Source: Megamerina dolium
Taxonomy: Eukaryota > Arthropoda > Insecta > Diptera > Megamerinidae
Assembly: GCA_963854835.1 (NCBI GenBank)
Contig: OY978526.1
Coordinates: forward strand, 28,137,073-28,201,072
Reading direction: 5' to 3'
DNA: 64,000 bases
A model generated the notes under the pieces. That model made no database searches. It saw nothing but the letters and a program-made list of their open reading frames with translations, and was not told the DNA's origin. Below are positions 22,150-33,825 of the stretch, one piece after another. The position numbers were made by a program, and so were the translations under genes. How positions within the stretch are numbered: position 1 is the first letter of the stretch; each line of letters starts with the position of its first letter.

Positions 22150-22650
22150 TTAGACCCACAATTTAGGGAGTTCTGCATGGCGAAGCGGATAGCTATCGGA
22201 CCCATTGGCCGCTGTATCTGATACCAGTCGACGGTTGTGTGCCCTCTCCATACTTTTCGGGCATAAATACGATTTTATATTCCCGATATGGGATCAATGG
22301 TGAAGTCCTTAAATCTTGTTTAGAGAATTGACTAATATCGTCTCTACTGACGGCTCCAAGGTCTCAAATGGTACTGGTTCCGGTGGGTACTTGGATCAGA
22401 AAACCAAGTACTTTTTCACCACGGGTAGTATGGCTACAGTCTTCTTATCAGAAGTCTTCTAAATACTCAAGGTGACTTGTGGGAGAGACATTAGTATTTG
22501 CTGTGACAGTCCGGTCGGACTCTAGTCTCTTGTGAAACCTGTCAGTTCTTCTGAGATGTTCTGCGAGTGCAAAATGAAATTAAATAGCGCTGCAAAATGT
22601 AATAAACTACATCTTACAGAGGTGCCAAGGCGCAGCGGTATTGCAGCAAT
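22150..22650 (+). pseudogene. Decayed retrotransposon RNase H fragment
   Basis: The + strand from about 22340 encodes VSTDGSKVSNGTGSGGYL, then YFFTTGSMATVFLSEVF, a stop, and CGRDISICCDSPVGL, ending in a SSEMFCECKMKLNSAAKCN block. These are the catalytic DGS, E and D boxes of a retrotransposon RNase H. Stops break the frame. Upstream sequence from 22150 looks like the preceding linker of the same polyprotein. It is a fragment of a second, older non-LTR element, different from the one at 8501-12238. Confidence 0.7.
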
Positions 22651-23044
22651 CAATTGACCTATCAACTGTTAAATGAGGGCTTTGTTGGTATACGCAGGGG
22701 TTCAGAACCAATCTTTGGCGTCAGATCTGTATAATTCCTACGATGGGTCAACAGCTTTGTAGTTTTTATCCACAAAAGGAGATGTTATGTAGTCGAATTC
22801 TTCAAATTGTCGAAAGCCTTGGAAATAAATTTGAGGGGAGACAGGCGAAATTGCCCCAAAATTGGAGAAGGAAGATCGAGCGCATCATCATCACAGCGCA
22901 CAACACAAGTAGACATTAAATGACCACTTTAGGTGTCATTACAGGCCACCGACTTGCCAATTCTGCATCTAAGGTTTGTGCACTGAGAGGTAGTTTCCCT
23001 TCCAATGCCCAGTTTTTGCGAGAACAACATTAAGATTGAAAATA

Positions 23045-23402
23045 AAGTAATATGTGGCACTTAAAGCCCCGAACGGTTCCTTGGCCGAGCATCTCCTCCA
23101 TCACTGTTGTGCGTGTTTAATTTTGGACAGTATTAGAAGGGACCTACTTATTTTAGCCGGTTCCAAACAGTAGAACTCTTACGACATCACCTTTTCGGAG
23201 CTTCGTCACAAGAGTTCTTTTAGAAGCTTTTCCATGGCAAAATGTTACTACCGGAAGAATTGCCAATTGCTTGCCGACAGGTGGGTACCGTTCGAAAGAG
23301 AAATCTTCTCGATATTAAATTTGTTATGATTCAGCTGGGGATTGAACCCACGATCTACAGATCAGAAGCCCAACACACTAACTACTGGCCTACGGCACCC
23401 AC
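23045..23402 (-). mobile_element. tRNA-derived SINE, near full length
   Basis: On the minus strand it starts at about 23402 with a tRNA-like head. The A-box-like part reads TAGGCCAGTAGTTAGTG and the B-box is GGTTCAATCC, spaced as in a tRNA gene. The body is shared with four other copies in the window. It ends in the GTGCCACAT word. RNA polymerase III transcription is the expected mode for this class. The anticodon stem is too diverged to name the parent tRNA. Confidence 0.82.
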
Positions 23403-24448
23403 AATCATATGTGCATGAGTAAAAGGTATGTTCTTCCTCTACCCGAACTTCTTGAATTCATCAAGAAAATTAAAAAATCCAGGTCGAATAGCGTAACTTT
23501 CACTACCTCTATCCTTTTGTTTCGTTCGTTTTACCTATAGGTCCCTTCTAGATCTACCATTTTAGAGTTTTGGCACAATGGTATATGGGTCAAGAGCCTA
23601 GGGTCTATCCTGTCTCCTTCATAACTCTTACAAACTTACATACAAACATATGACAAAAATTACATCTGCACTTTAACTGTAGAAGTTTGATACTTTTGCC
23701 CCAATACAATATTTAAAATTATTTTATATAGATTTTCAAAATACTTTATTATATCGATTATATGCAATTAATTCGGAAAATTGTATAAATTATACATATT
23801 GGTAAACATTTATGACTATGTATAAAATACATATTATTGCATATTTTTAGGTGTTTCACACATGAATACCATTATTAATCAAATCATTTTAAGAGCGATA
23901 AGCTTGTTGGTATTATTTTACTAGAGAGTATTGAATTTCTATTAAATTCTATTGTACATATTTGAATCTGTACAATGTATAACATTTTGCAAAAGTATCA
24001 TTTTGAAGTGGACAAATAGACAATAGACAATTTTAGGTGCTATCAATTTAATTATGGCTTTTAAATATTTATGCGCCCATACACGAATATATATGCGAGG
24101 ATGCATTTACATTTTAACCCGGCTTATTTATTATTGTGATTATGACATTGAATAATCATTTGAAGCGAATAAATATGACATTTTAAAGAGGATAAAAAAC
24201 AAAATAATAAATTTGTTATGTTGTTATGGCAAATGCTTTCAATATGTATGTATTTTTTTCAACCAGTATTATTACATTGCATTGACAAAGGATTATTTGT
24301 TAGTTTTTATCATATATACATTAAGCTTTATGTGAATAGGTGATTCTGTGTGTGTGTGTGTGAGAGTGTATTACATTTTTATTGATTGATCTGTTGTATT
24401 TGAATTTTAAATATAATTTTTTTTCCACATCTCTTGCATTCTTTATAG

Positions 24449-24638
24449 GGTCTCGAACGCATGGTTGTAATCAGTACGACAAATAATAACAGTAGCAGTG
24501 GTCCAATTGCTGGCGGTGGAATTGTCACACCAGTGTTGCGTAATAAAATTGAAAAACTAGCATTGGATTTGGTGAAATTGGAAAATGAGAAATTTTCAAT
24601 TCCCGCATTGAAATTGCTATTATCATGTATCTATATGG
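24449..24638 (+). CDS. htt: Huntingtin, internal coding exon
   Basis: Exon of 190 nt, 63 codons plus one base of a Gly codon completed at 38297. The acceptor is TTCTTTATAG| and the donor ATGG|GTGAGT. It encodes GLERMVVI, a short Asn/Ser/Gly-rich insert (NNNSSSGPIAGGG), then helices ending in LKLLLSCIYMG. This matches the vertebrate pattern RGLERLLLS ... GLMLTCMYTG, a strong diagnostic of the huntingtin C-terminal HEAT domain. The insert is at the loop between the two matched blocks. Confidence 0.93.
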
Positions 24639-25006
24639 GTGAGTGTAATATTATGGATGGCTACTATATCTAAATTGGAATTTTTCTTTTATTGTCTCGT
24701 ATATATGAGTATTGTGATTGTGATTATTTTCTGATGATCATTGTATGATAAATTTATAATCCGTTTTACAAAAAGATAACTATACTCACATGCAAAATCA
24801 TAACTACGTAGTTTGTTTTGTATGCTATAACTAAGCCTTCTTAATATTTTATGATTTTATGTACAACGATGATAGTTGATGACATAGTGACAATTTCAGT
24901 GTCATCATCATCATCAGCAACAATTATACAGTTTTATTACTACACTCACATGTATCGCGAACTGTATTCATGCAAAGCCTCCGGTGGACGCTTTACTAGT
25001 TAGTGT

Positions 25007-25007
<1 letters not shown>

Positions 25008-25038
<31 letters not shown>
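25008..25038. repeat. (GAT)n microsatellite
   Basis: Ten uninterrupted GAT units. Confidence 0.95.
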
Positions 25039-25780
25039 TCAATTTTGGTATGATTTTCTGTTAGCTGTATTTACTCTTTATTGTTATTACAACTCGAACA
25101 TATTATTGTAGGGTAGAATTTCATTGAAACTGTCATCATTTGAATTGTATTTCTATCGTTTTTCCATATGTAACTACATTTGTGCTTCTAGCTCTCATCA
25201 CCAGTCAATGCAATACGCATACATATTTATGTAATTTTGATTGTGGTGTGAGCTGTTGACTGTCTATACATATTTACAATAAAAATATGTGTGTGTGAGT
25301 TGATTCGCGTGAAATTGTTCATTTTATTCTGTTTAAATGTTGTTAAGTGGATTTGGTCATAGTCATTGCTATTGTTGTTGTTGTTTTTGTGCCATTGTTG
25401 ACGTAATATTCATGTTGATTTTAGCACATTTTGTACAACCAACCAAGAGTCACATATGCAATGTGCAGAACTAAAATGTTACAACCAACTAGCAACAGCA
25501 ACACAAACAGCAACAACAAAAATGAATTTGACTCTACATCTCTCTCGATTGGATTAAATGGTTGTAGCTGTTATTGTTGATGTTATTATTTCAAATATAT
25601 TTTTTCTATCTTCCTGTCGTTGTTCAATTGTTTGACGCTAATGTGTAAGTCTGACACACTAACTCATTTATTTACGGGGATGTGTGTACGTGTGTGAACA
25701 CGTGGTGACATTTTATTGTATTCGTGCATTGATGTGTACATTTCTGTAATTTCACGTTTATTTTGTACTGATGAGCAAAT

Positions 25781-25782
<2 letters not shown>

Positions 25783-25814
<32 letters not shown>
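25783..25814. repeat. (GAT)n microsatellite
   Basis: About ten GAT units. This is the second such tract in the same intron. Confidence 0.95.
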
Positions 25815-26849
25815 CAACTATGGCAATAGTAGTGTTCTTGTTTTTAGTAGATTAGTAAATATTTACATATATACTAACAGTAGGATATTAGGAACGCATA
25901 CAAGTGATGAGCAAAATCATTAAATTTTACTCTAAAATATTTATTACTTCATCAGGACACTTAGGCCAGTGTTCGAAAGGTGTCATTACCTCTAGAAAAA
26001 TGCAATTTTTGTACGGCTTTTGGTTTGGCAGCATCAAAATTACATATATGACGTTCCGCACTAAATTATAAGCGATAAGCGATTTTTTTTATCTTGAAAG
26101 CATTGAATTGGTCAATTCAAGTGCTATAAATTCCACATTATTTCTAAATTTAAGTATTTTGAGAGTTGAGAAAGCAAATAACACCGTCCGATACTTGTTT
26201 GCACACATGAGTAAGACCTATATATTCGGAAAGTGGTGCTAAAAAAAGGTGACCATATATAACGGTTTTTCTAGATCAATTCATTTACATGTTTTAGATA
26301 CTTAGACACTTTTATCAAAATATGTAAATATGTTATACTCCAAGTGCTAAAGACAATACCTAAAAATTAATTTTTTTTTTAAATTCGTAAACTGAAATCT
26401 ATACTAAATATATTGTACTTCTGAGTATATTCTTTTTTGTTTTTGTGAACCAGATAAAATGATTCATAAAAGTATCATGAATCGAATTTCTCGATTTACT
26501 GAAATATGTAAACTCAATTTTGCACTTCACTATTATATTTTATATTAAGAACACGTACGTAGAACACGTATGTAGATACATTAAGGTGGTCGCTAAATAT
26601 ATAGAAGTAGAATTTTGTGTGGGAATGCTAATTCCCTTGGGCTAAAAACCATTCGATTTGATAAAAAACTACAAAGTAAAAAGTTTTGTGTCGATTAATA
26701 AGATTTTAGAACTCGTTTGAAATTCCTAAAATGGGGAAAATGGTTTTTTTTATCATTTCTTCTATTATTTACCTATAATATTTCACCTCCAGATCGTTGA
26801 CATTCATGTCCGGCCCCTATTAAATTTTCCTTCACAACATTTCACTCGA

Positions 26850-27600
26850 AAATACTTACCATCTATCTTAAAACATTCATTGGGTTCCGCTACAAAATTG
26901 AGGTTTTTATAAAAGCAGCTGCTAGATACTTAAACTGTTTGACCAACATCCATTAATTTTGTTTCTTCAATATTTTTTCAGAAAGTACTTACCATCTGTC
27001 CTTAAGAGGATTCCCTTGCCAAATTGCCATTTATATAAAATACGCTTCCAATACTTTAGGGGTGCCATTAGTGGTGCAAAATATATAGCAGTTTTTCATT
27101 TATTTGTTATAATAATATTTCCATTAAAATAAACCTACAACTATTTCCAAGTCCATACAAAATTATCTTAAAAGTAATTAAAAATCGACAAATAACTCAA
27201 TAGCTGTCCAGAAATTGTCTTCGGGAGGTTAAAATAATTCTGACTCAATGAGCTTTACCTCTTTAATATTTTCTTCTGTACCCCTTAATGCGGCTGCCAT
27301 ATGAAATGAACGAAAAATACATGAAAATTCGACAAATATCCATCTAGATGATCAGGAATCGCATCTAAGAGGATGAAATGTAACATTGACCCTCATTAGT
27401 TCTACTTTAATATTTTTCCCGAACATACCCTCTACCTTCTATCTCCACCCCCTAACGTGGGTTCCATACAAGATCAACCCAAAAACATATGAAAATCACC
27501 AAATATCCACATAGATGTCCAGGTATCGCCTCTAGAGGACGATGCTCATTAGTATTTCCTTCCAGATTTTTCCCGAACATAACTATGCCAACACTTAAGA
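26850..27600. repeat. Diverged tandem array, ~150-bp unit (family T1)
   Basis: Successive units share CTTACCATCTATC / ACCTTCTATCTCCACCCC, then GAGGATTCC-like words, and GTCCAGGAATCGC / GTCCAGGTATCGCCTCTAGAGG. Unit starts fall near 26857, 26991, 27282 and 27434, that is about 135-150 bp apart or multiples. No coding potential. Confidence 0.7.
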
Positions 27601-29189
27601 GGAATATGTACAATATAAAATTGATATTTTTTTTTTATAAATTCTCTCATTTTTAATGCAAATAAAATGCTTTGCTAAATAACGACCACCATAATCTCAT
27701 GTACATACATAAATATGTGTGTGTGTGTACTCACGCAAACTTGCACTCACACCGAATTTCAATTATTATGAGGTTAACCAATTTTTCGAAATGTTAATTG
27801 TGCTCTTAGTAGTGTGTCGATGTACGAGTATGTGTACGACTAAGTTTATTTGTTATACAATGTTATTTTTGGCATACTTTTTTTTGCCTCCACTATTGTC
27901 CTTTGTGTTCATCGAAACACTCTCATTAAATTTAAGTTTTGGATTTTGTTGGATTTCTATAAATGGGATGAGTAGATATGTGAATATTTGTAGATCTACG
28001 TAATGAGTACTAACGCAATGTCAATCATCAATTGACAATTTAATTGTTATGCACATCTATCTACACAATCATAATAAACTGGGTCGATGCATATACATGA
28101 ATGTATCAAATATATTTACATATATGTTTAGATACATGAGGATGCGGTCATACACATGTTGATTGTTGTATACAATTATAAGTTCATCTTTTTTTTATAC
28201 TATAATTTTGAAATTTTTCTTTCGGTGTGAATTTTCCAATTTGCATCAATTTTTTCATTTACGATTATATGTATGTCATGGTGTTGGTGAATAAATTGAG
28301 ATACCCAATTTTATTATCAATATCATCGATTATAAATTTAAGATATGTATGGCATAGCTTGGTATCTGTAAACAACCGTTCCATAATTTCATTTTGCTTA
28401 AATTTAAATATAGAGAAAAGAGAACTTCAGATGAAAAACAAATCAAAATCGAAGGACAAAAATACAACTTTTAGAACACACACCCGAACCACCTATTCAT
28501 GGAATATCATACGTTTTTCGACTATGAACACCCACATACGCACATTGTTATTTTTAGTTTTTTTTTTTTTGGCAAATACTTAATGTTGTTTTTGTTTTTC
28601 ACATGTTTATTTATACTTAGTTTTTGAACAAAAATGATAGCAAAGCGACAAAAACTTTTCACTAATGGTGACTTGACTTTAAACTTTCTTCTTTCTGTAG
28701 TTTCTGTATACATGAAGGTGTGTTATGACAATTCCATAGTTTCAATGACATTCACTATTATGCACATCCGTATCGCTACACATGCTCACGCACTCGCTTT
28801 TATTATTTTATTTAAATGTTCAACGTCTACTTACTAAGATGACATTCTATCTATAGTTTTCTAACACATGATAAGAAAACATTTCTTTTACATTGTTTTT
28901 TTTTTTTGTATACAAAGTAGTATTGTGTATCCAAATGAGAAAGAAATGAACAGATTAAAATGTAGTATTTTACAGAAAACTTATATATGAAATTCAGTTG
29001 ACATTTTCAAAAAAGCATAAAGGCAAAGAGAGATAGCATTTCGAAATGCTCCATATTTGAATTTCATGTCAGATCTGTTTTCAGAATTTGAATTTGAGAA
29101 CAAAAGGTTTTATTTGTACACCTGTTCAAATATTTGGAACTAATAACTGTGGTGAATATATCTGCCTAGTCATTTCCGAATAGCTGAGC

Positions 29190-29292
29190 GCTAGTAACTA
29201 GTTTTTTCCAGTCTGTCCTGAACCTCTATCAGAAGCTTCTTTGTAGCAAATTTTTACTGTCGAATGTATTGTCAATTGCTTGTAAGCATGGT
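29190..29292 (-). mobile_element. SINE relic
   Basis: A short, diverged match to the SINE body: AGAAGCTTCTTTGTAGCAAA, TTTACTGTCGAATG and TGTCAATTGCTTG in the same order as in the other copies. It is older than them and lacks both ends. Confidence 0.55.
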
Positions 29293-29464
29293 TGAAAAAT
29301 ACAAATGCTTTTGTGTTTTCTGAACAAATATTGGTCAATTGATCGATATAATGTCCATAATTCAATGAAATGGTTGATCTAGCGAAATTAAAAAAAAAAA
29401 TTATAATAATGGCCAAAAACCGGCACCAACCAATGATAGAAAGAAAGAATTACATAAGTGGCTT

Positions 29465-30005
29465 CGGTCTTAGAGGCGATTCCTGAAGAACCATGGTGTT
29501 ATTTGTCGACTTTCATGTTTTTATTTAGATCCATTTTGCAGGACAGCACCCCCTAAAGCGTGAAGTTATGAAGAAAGTATGTTCAAGAAAAAAAGTTGGG
29601 AAGCAAAAATTGATGGAGGTCGGTTATATATTTCACCTCGTCTAAGGGCAGCCTAAGAGAGATGGAAGTAAATTTTATAGAAATCTCAAAATTATAGGTC
29701 GCTCTTCTAAGGAGTGGAGGAAGGGGGTTAGTTTGTTTCGAAAAAATGTTGAGGATAAAAAAATTAGTTGAGGACGGCCTTTATTTTTTCCCTCTCTAGA
29801 AGAGATTTCCGGAGAGCTATGGGATTATTTGTTGACTTTCAGATGTGTCTAGATTCATTTTGCAGTCGACCGCTTGTAGTTGAGAAGCAAAAATTAATGG
29901 TCATCGGTAGGGGCTAAGTATGTTTTTAGGAAAAATGTTAGGAAGAAAAAGTTAATGGAGGTAGGTCATACATTTACCTCTACGGTCGATTCAAGGGAAG
30001 CCAAA
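29465..30005. repeat. Diverged tandem array (family T1, inverted)
   Basis: The same family as 26.85-27.6 kb but in opposite orientation: AGAGGCGATTCCTG near 29472, then equivalents near 29642, 29797 and 29980, giving spacings of about 155-185 bp. Each unit has a following AAAATTGATGGAGGTCGG-like word. Confidence 0.65.
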
Positions 30006-32911
30006 TAAGTGTTTGTCGAATTGTCTCCTCTTTTTCAACTTTAACTTCACCAATTGCCGCCCCACTGTTATTAGCTAACACATTTTTTGACTTGACGCAT
30101 ATCAAAATTAATTAACCCACATAATTTCGACTCGGTTAAAAATGGCGATAAAGTTAAATTTTGGTACTTTCATAAAATTGCTCATAACTTAAGTATTTAA
30201 ATATAGATTATCTTCATCGATACCTTGTTTTCTTTGTAAAAGAAATCGAGCTGCATGTAAAATATATAAATATGCATGCTTTTCTACGATTTATATATTT
30301 CTCGATTATTTTAGTAGATTTTCAACCACAATTTTGGTCCAAAAAACCAAACTTTTTGCTTACCATAGCCCATTACACACAAACTACTTAAACGATTGAA
30401 AATATTGTGAATGATATTTGTTAGTTTGTTGGATTATCTTCATTTTGATACATTTTTCAATTATATTTGTAGCTTTCTGCTCGAGATGCGGTCCAAATTG
30501 TAAAGCAACCTCGAAAAAAAATACATCTCGAAAATCCGAAAATATTTTTTAATACGATTTTAAAATTTAGAAGTCTCAAATACATTAATAAATAATATGT
30601 ATTTATTTTATAATTATTATTATTATTTATTTATTTTTTTTTGTGAAAATTGGATTATCAATTTCATTTAATACAAACTTATGAGCGGCCTTTGCGAAAT
30701 GTATCAAATTTTGGTAGTATATTTAACACCTTTAATTTTAGCCACATACAAAATAATGCTGAATTGAAAAGAATATAATTTTGAAGGAGTCGATATTTCG
30801 ACAATTACATACATATGTTTGTGATTCGTAAATTTTTAACCACTTCATTTAGCAGCTCTATGATTGTCTTTTAGTTGCGTTTTTTTTTTATTTTACTTAT
30901 ATTGGCTACGGTAACAATGATTAAATGAAACATTTAATAAATATGTACTGTATATTGCTCTGGCAACTTTCTGAAATGCATCAATACATATTTTATCAGT
31001 CATTTTATCAACTACCTTAACCTTTTCTCCATCATATGCATATTGGTTGTTACCATATCCTACCACAATACGCCCATTTTCACGTTATTGCCAAAAATAA
31101 GCAAAAAAATTTGCATTCTTTCGCGGTGGTTTGATATTTTTTACCCTCTTTATCTCATTGTTTTCCTCTACTTTTATTTATTTTCCCCAGGTTTTTTCAG
31201 GGTGTTGAACATTGTTCATTGCACTCATTTTTCACTTCATCATTTTAAGAGGAAAACAAATACAACCACAACAGAAGTAAATACGAATAAAGCGCAGACA
31301 ATAAAGTGTTTCCCATATGGGTGTACTTATACTCGTATGGTAGTATGGTAGTACTCGTGTATATGTGTATATGTTCAATGCCAATGCATTTACGGCAAGC
31401 AACGAAAAATTGAAGTGGCAGCCATGGTTGAAGTGAAGTAATGCTGAGGAATAAACTCACCAGAAATAGTTCAGTAACAGAAACGAATAAAACAAGAAAA
31501 ACTACAGAAAAAAAGGTGGTAGAAAATTGTAAAACATTAAATACCAGCACATCGATTTGTGGAGTAAATTTTTAACGATTCACACTTTCAACAGCGACTG
31601 CAGTGGAAAGCAGCAACTGGTGTATGCCATATTCAATGTACATGATAATATTATATACAGAACTAGGTGGTAATGGTAATTTTAGGAATTGACTTCCTAC
31701 TTCATTTCAATACCCTAGGATGTGTAAATAATATCTAATTGATGTTTCCAATTTTTGGCCAAGACAAATCGTTTTGTATCAAAAACGCTATTGACGATAG
31801 TGTTACAATACCCATTGGAATAAGCGACGGCATTCTTACCTGCACCTTTTATGCAGTTGCAATAGCTTCTTAGATTTGCATGATTTCCTTCCTGTATGCC
31901 TCTCTGCTTATATTGGCAAATGCTGAGTGTATTGAACTTACCCACACTATTTAATGCATGCGATGAGAACGAAATCACTCAATTGCGTTGATCAATATTT
32001 ACGTTGCTATTTGTGGTCTTTCCATCATCGTTCAACTACATTTTTAATTCTGCTTCCGCCGAAAATCCTTTACTTAAAGTTCCTCAGAATCTTATTTCGA
32101 TCTATGGGGGAGGTGGTTTTTCCTTTTTTTTTTTACTTTTGTTTTCGTTAACCAAAATATTTTGTTTACCTACCTTCTCCCTTTGCATCCATTAGTACAA
32201 CTACTTCTTTTATGTTTTTGTTATTGTTTGTTATTTGTTGTTTGTTTTTAATGTTGCAGTTACTACCACCACCGTAGGTACAATGCTTCCACTCTTACCA
32301 TTATGACTATGTTATTGCTATCATCGTAGTTTATTTACCCTCTTCTTGTAGTTGTTGTTCTTGTTGTAATAGTTTCATGATAAAATGTTATTTTTAAATA
32401 AAATTTTCCACGCGGTAACATTGTGGCTGACTGACTAAAAGTTGGCTGTGTCTGCCTTAATGCATTCGAATGTATACTGGAGCTGATTGAAAAGTCTGTG
32501 AAGTGGAAACCAAGTTAATTTGTAGTTCAGAAAGTGTTTATTCTCCAGTACTTCAACTTCATCCTCTAAGCTCAATTTATTATTTTTTTTCCAATAGTTT
32601 TTCAATGCCATCATCACTATTCAAATATTCCTATGAATGATACTGCTTTATTGTTTGATGACAAATGCTGTCAACGTAAGAAATATTTTAAGGTCCACGA
32701 GCAAATTCCGCCATATTGAATGCTCAAGTAATTCATAGTAAAATTCCTTCAATTCGTCCATTATAAGAATATTTTTTTACACAAGCTCTCCGAAGAAGTT
32801 TCATTACTTTTGTTACTTTCGTGGAAAACAGCTAGCATCACAACACTCCGTGCTTTATTGTCGCAATTCGAGATTATAATAGTAAAACCTGTATTTCACC
32901 CACAATTATAA

Positions 32912-33825
32912 TACAGCGTGATTTTTTTAGAACCTTCGGATTAGATGAAAAAAAAAAACACAAAATTTAGAGAAATGTATGAAATCTTTTTTTGAGTCGA
33001 TATAACGATCTAAATAATTCAATGTTTAAAGATGATTTCATGTAAATGTTGACCACGACTGCGCCTCAAATGGTTCATACGCTGGGTCCAATTTTGGCAT
33101 ACTCTGTTCACCGAAATCTCATCTCGATTGGACCATTGTTTCGCGTGCTGTGTGGCATGTGGCACCGTCTTGTTGAAACCATATGTTAGCCAAGCCCAGC
33201 TTTTCCATTTTGGGCAAAGAAAAATCCACACCAAACAGTGCATTTTTTTGCGATGCAATGGCAGTTCTTTCGATGCTTCTGACTGCTCTTCACACCAAAT
33301 AGGGCAATTTTGATTGTTTACGTATCCATCCAACCAGAAATGAGCTTCGTCGCTGAAAACAATTTTCCGATAAAAAAGTGGATCTCATCCACGCACGGAT
33401 CGCACGGTAACGCTCGCCATTCACAGTAAGTTTCCCACCTTCGTCGTCTTTGAAAAAGTACGGTCCAATGATGCCACCTGCCCATAATCCACACCAAACA
33501 GTGCATTTTTCGGGATGCATTAGCAGTTCTTGCAATTCTTCTGGTTGCCCTTAACACCAAATACTGCAATTTTGATTATTCACTTATCCATTCCACCAGA
33601 AATATGCTTTGTCGCTGAACACAAGAAAATGCACGATGCACTTTCTTAACCGAGCATGAATTTTGATAATAAAATTCAATAATCTGCAAGCGTTGTTCGT
33701 TTGTAAGTCGATTCATGGTTAAATTATAGACCAAATTGAACATGTTTGACAGTAACATGTTACACGAAAACAGCTGAGATGCCAAAAACAGTGTTCCCAA
33801 AAAGTTGCTAAAAAATCACCCTGTA
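32912..33825 (-). mobile_element. Tc1/IS630-like deletion element with internal duplication
   Basis: A 914-bp element with terminal inverted repeats: TACAGCGTGATTTTTTTAG at the left and CTAAAAAATCACCCTGTA at the right. The minus strand starts with an N-terminal helix-turn-helix piece (MNRLTNEQRLQIIEFY). The protein then jumps over the middle to the first catalytic box. The block holding FLVGWI-like, QNC-IWC-EEQ and MHPEK words is present twice (about 33226-33360 and 33489-33625). After the second copy come the WFNKTVPHATQ region and a late stop. Transposase is broken by frameshifts. It could at best be moved in trans. Confidence 0.85.

Larger units (their letters stand above)
20315..24448 (+). 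other. Huntingtin intron
   Basis: Intron of about 4.1 kb from GTAAGT to TTCTTTATAG. It contains a decayed RNase H fragment (22150-22650), a SINE (23045-23402) and AT-rich sequence with GT repeats near 20560 and 24345. No further exon was seen. Confidence 0.85.

Noticed and set aside
25008..25814. Repeated GAT tracts as a CRISPR-like array
   Set aside because: They are ordinary microsatellites in an insect intron with no spacer structure.
26850..27600. CRISPR or origin-type iterons
   Set aside because: Units are about 150 bp, diverged throughout, and in eukaryotic sequence; a satellite-like or transposon-internal array fits better.
32470..32830. Possible further transposon, from the GCTGATTGAAAAGTCTGTG word
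   Set aside because: The word recalls mariner ends, but no matching inverted repeat or transposase motif was found nearby.
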